In this document: piece by piece, positions 61,308 through 64,000 of the stretch
Position numbering within the stretch: the stretch's first letter is position 1
Layout: every line of letters begins with the position of its first letter
Assembly (NCBI GenBank): GCA_012517865.1
Contig: JAAYUC010000006.1
Location: forward strand, 62,001 to 126,000
Length of the DNA: 64,000 bases
Source of the DNA: Chloroflexota bacterium
GTDB taxonomy: Bacteria > Chloroflexota > Anaerolineae > Anaerolineales > Anaerolineaceae
Direction of reading: 5' to 3'
Program-made: the position numbers and the translations under genes
The notes under the pieces: generated by a model
Told to the model about the DNA's origin: nothing
Database searches by the model: none
The model's input: the letters and a program-made list of their open reading frames with translations, nothing else

Positions 61308-64000
61308 ATGACCCTGGAAACGGCTGCCGCGACTTCATCCAAACCTGTCGAACGCTGGCTGGACAAACCCGTTGTGCCCTGGTGGCCGGCATTGACCATC
61401 GAAAAACTGCTGATTGTCCTATTGATTGGCGCGGTCATCCTCACGCGCTTCTATGATTTAGGCGCGCGCACCATGTCTCACGACGAAGTCAATCATGTTG
61501 TGCCTTCCTACTCCATCGAGACCTATGTATATGACCCGGTGACGCACGGACCCTTTCAGTTCCACGCGCTGGCGCTTTCGTATTTCCTGTTTGGCGATTC
61601 AGATTTCAGCGCGCGGGTGCCTGCCGCGCTATTTGGCGTCGCGGTGGTTATCTTCACCATTTTTGCCTGGCGCCGCTATCTGGGCAGGGTTGGTGCGCTT
61701 ATCAGCGCCTTCCTGTTCGTAATTTCTCCCTATATTTTGTTTTACAGCAGGTACACCCGCAACGAAATCTTTATTGTCTTCTGGGGATTGGTACTTCTGT
61801 GGCTTTTCCTGCGCTATCTGGAAGGCGGGGAGAGCAAGTTTCTGCTCTGGATAACATTTATCACCGCCATGCACTACGCGGACAAAGCCACCTCCTACAT
61901 TTTCAGCGCCGAAGCGCTTATCTTCCTGGCGGTGTTATTTATCATCGAGTCGCTGCGCAAACCCTGGCGCGAACGCCAATACCGCGCGAACTTTCTGATT
62001 ATGATGCTGGTCGCGCTGCTGGCGCTGTTGGCCGGCGCGGTTTTGTTCCTGCTGACCAGAGGCAGCACAGCCGGTAGCCGGCTGCTGCCTTTCGCTGTTG
62101 TTGGCGCGGTGCTGCTGGCCGCCGTGGTGTTCATGATTATCTGGCTGGTGCGCGGGCTCGGCTGGAAGGAAATCCGCGCTTCGCGCAGTTTCGATTTGGT
62201 GGTTTTGCAGCTCCTGCTCATTCTGCCGCTTCTCACCGCGCTGCCTGTGAAGCTGTTGGGTTTTGACCCGCTGGATTACTCGCAGGCAGGTATTGTGCGC
62301 TCCGTGGCGGTCTTTTTTGTGCTCAGCCTGGCCGCCGTGCTGTTTGGCCTGATGTGGAACCGAAAGGTGTGGCTGCGCGCGCTGGTGATTTTCTGGAGCG
62401 TCTTCATCGTCTTTTACACCACTTTCTTCACGCACGGCGAGGGTTTTTTCAAAGGTCTGGTGGCCGCCCTGGGTTACTGGATGTCGCAGCAGTCGGTCCA
62501 GCGCGGTACGCAGCCCCTGTATTACTACGCTTTTGTGCAGATTCCCGTTTATGAATTCCTGCCGGCGCTTGGAATGCTGCTGACGCTGGCGATTGCCTCC
62601 CTGCGCGGGCTGTTCACATCCCGACCAGGCTTCCCATTCCAGCGGCCGGTGAATACTGAGGCTCTCTCTCAGCCCGAAGCCTCCTTTCCAGAACCTGAAT
62701 TACCTGCCGCTGCGCTGGAAATAAACTTTGATACTGACGCCGCGCCGCTTTTCAGCCAGCGCAGCGATGCCGAAGCTTCGGTGGATGGGATACTTGCCAT
62801 CGCCCATACGGAAGACAGCCGCCCCGGCGAATCTGAAACGCCCGCCTCTCGCCCCGCCTGGCACGAGCGTTTATTCAGTCTGCCGCCTGCCTCCCGCGGC
62901 ACCGCGGCCTGGCTGCCGACGGCCGCGCTGCTCATCTACTGGTCGTTGATGAGCCTGTTGGCGTTTTCGTATGCGGGCGAGCGCATGCCCTGGCTGACCA
63001 CACACATTACCATGCCCATGATATTGGCCAGCGGTTGGGGCCTGGGATACCTGGTTGAAAAGACCGATTGGGACGCGGTCCACCGTGGAAAAGGGTGGCT
63101 GGCCGCGCTGCTGAGCCTGGTTTTCCTGTTCGCGATCAGCAGCCTGGCAGGCGCGCTGCTCGCGCCTGTACGGCCTTTCGCCGGCAAAGACCTGGCGCAG
63201 TTGCAGGCAACCAGCACCTTCTTGCTGGCCGCGCTGGGGTCTGCCGCCAGCCTGGCAGGCCTGGTCTTCATATTGAGGGATTGGCATCCGCGCACATTCC
63301 TGAAAACGCTGCTGCTGCTCTGCTTTGGGGTGATGGCGGTGTTTACTTTCCGGGCAGCCTACCGGGCCGCCTATATCAATTACGACAACGCCAAGGAATA
63401 CCTGGTCTACGCGCACTCCACCCGCGATATGAAAGATGTTCTGGAACAGGTGGAGACCATTTCCAAACGGCTTTATGGAGACAAATCCATCGCCGTCGCG
63501 TACGACAACGACTCGCTCTATCCTTTCTGGTGGTACCTGCGCGACTATCCGAATAAAGTCTGGTTCGGCGATAACATCACCAAGGATTTGCGCAATTCGC
63601 CGGTAATTCTGGTGGGCAGTGCCAATTTCGCGAAAATTGAGCCGCTCGTGCGCGACGACTACATCATGTATGAATACAAGCGCATGTGGTGGCCGATGGA
63701 AGGATACCGCAACCAATCCTTCGCTTCGGTCTGGCAAATGCTCAAAAATCCAGCCCTGCGCGCGGGGCTGTGGGATATCTGGTTCAACCGCGACTACACT
63801 CAATACGCCGCGGCAACTGGCGACGGCAGCCTGACCCTGGCGACCTGGTCGCCTTCGGACCTGCTGCGCATGTACATCCGCAAGGACGTCGCTTCGCAAA
63901 TCTGGGAATACGGCGTTGAACCAACCCCCGCAGAGCCAAAGATAGACCCTTACGCCGGCAACACAATCAGTCTGGACCCGGTAAAAGTCATCAATGTGGC
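61308..64000 (+). CDS. Polytopic membrane glycosyltransferase, TIGR03663/Agl23-like (partial)
   Basis: The frame starts at ATG 61308 (GGAG upstream) and is still open at the right edge, giving at least 897 codons. The N-terminus has a short tail, a first helix, then the GT-C signature TMSHDEVNHV (Asp-Glu of an extracytoplasmic acceptor loop) and RVPAALFGV. Many helices follow, with a variable soluble insert at about 445-530, and a C-terminal soluble domain (DYPNKVWFGD, VILVGSANF). TIGR03663 proteins are large GT39/GT83-like enzymes or flippase partners that use polyprenyl-linked sugars. Role in surface glycan or protein glycosylation is inferred. Confidence 0.85.
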   Translation, partial: MTLETAAATSSKPVERWLDKPVVPWWPALTIEKLLIVLLIGAVILTRFYDLGARTMSHDEVNHVVPSYSIETYVYDPVTHGPFQFHALALSYFLFGDSDFSARVPAALFGVAVVIFTIFAWRRYLGRVGALISAFLFVISPYILFYSRYTRNEIFIVFWGLVLLWLFLRYLEGGESKFLLWITFITAMHYADKATSYIFSAEALIFLAVLFIIESLRKPWRERQYRANFLIMMLVALLALLAGAVLFLLTRGSTAGSRLLPFAVVGAVLLAAVVFMIIWLVRGLGWKEIRASRSFDLVVLQLLLILPLLTALPVKLLGFDPLDYSQAGIVRSVAVFFVLSLAAVLFGLMWNRKVWLRALVIFWSVFIVFYTTFFTHGEGFFKGLVAALGYWMSQQSVQRGTQPLYYYAFVQIPVYEFLPALGMLLTLAIASLRGLFTSRPGFPFQRPVNTEALSQPEASFPEPELPAAALEINFDTDAAPLFSQRSDAEASVDGILAIAHTEDSRPGESETPASRPAWHERLFSLPPASRGTAAWLPTAALLIYWSLMSLLAFSYAGERMPWLTTHITMPMILASGWGLGYLVEKTDWDAVHRGKGWLAALLSLVFLFAISSLAGALLAPVRPFAGKDLAQLQATSTFLLAALGSAASLAGLVFILRDWHPRTFLKTLLLLCFGVMAVFTFRAAYRAAYINYDNAKEYLVYAHSTRDMKDVLEQVETISKRLYGDKSIAVAYDNDSLYPFWWYLRDYPNKVWFGDNITKDLRNSPVILVGSANFAKIEPLVRDDYIMYEYKRMWWPMEGYRNQSFASVWQMLKNPALRAGLWDIWFNRDYTQYAAATGDGSLTLATWSPSDLLRMYIRKDVASQIWEYGVEPTPAEPKIDPYAGNTISLDPVKVINV

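Overview
The window reads as a chromosomal piece of a Chloroflexota bacterium, most likely class Anaerolineae. This is inferred from gene content, not from a search. The clues are a TIGR03663/Agl23-type membrane glycosyltransferase, lipoproteins and a penicillin-binding protein with long Thr-Pro tails, an NBR1-type Ig lipoprotein, a double-length ThyX, a short IF-2, and the absence of outer-membrane genes. GC content is moderate to high, except for a visibly AT-richer patch at about 29.6-32.2 kb.

Region 1 (1-25.7 kb) is mostly housekeeping. After the end of a HEAT-like gene come, on the minus strand, a K+-independent H+-pumping pyrophosphatase, an unknown protein, a small lipoprotein and the nusA-ylxR-infB-rbfA-nrnA-truB-ribF-thyX block. 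That block is read from a promoter at about 13.65 kb, starts with a leader hairpin, lacks rimP upstream of nusA, and has a terminator-like hairpin between truB and ribF. On the plus strand follow an alpha-glucosidase and a catalytically degenerate DNA-methylase-like protein. A class A PBP and a six-hairpin glycosidase are divergent, and both seem to have leaderless promoters. glmS follows.

Region 2 (25.7-35.5 kb) is mixed and accessory-looking: a methyltransferase, an M23-like lipoprotein, an EamA transporter with a His-rich tail, an AT-rich patch with a small protein and a double zinc-ribbon membrane protein, tRNA-Lys(UUU), an S9 peptidase, a monoacylglycerol-lipase-like hydrolase and tRNA-Ser(GGA).

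Region 3 (35.5-57.9 kb) is the most interesting part: about 22 genes in three transcription units that look like an enlarged fructoselysine (Frl)/Amadori-product and ketose catabolic island. The minus operon 42.7-35.5 kb has a FrlC-like epimerase, a NagB-like isomerase, BtpA/SgcQ, a HAD phosphatase, an L-xylulokinase-like FGGY kinase, an Rpe-like epimerase, UlaE-like and UlaF/AraD-like proteins. These make a plausible route from L-xylulose to D-xylulose 5-phosphate. The divergent plus operon 43.1-47.6 kb has a FrlA-type permease, a DapA/NanA-family lyase, a DUF4432 mutarotase-like protein and a PfkB kinase, and ends at a terminator. The minus operon 57.9-48.1 kb has a FrlC-like protein, a GntR regulator, two FrlD-like kinases, a GntR-UTRA-ROK fusion, a FrlB-like SIS protein, FrlC, an amidohydrolase, YjbQ and an FGGY kinase. 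A reasonable reading is uptake of glycated amino acids, C3 epimerisation, phosphorylation, deglycation to hexose phosphate and amino acid, and disposal of side-product sugars.

Region 4 (58-64 kb) has a small membrane protein, a Pgi/Pmi-type SIS isomerase (which could connect to the island), a methyltransferase, an NBR1-type lipoprotein and the beginning of a large polytopic glycosyltransferase that runs off the right edge.
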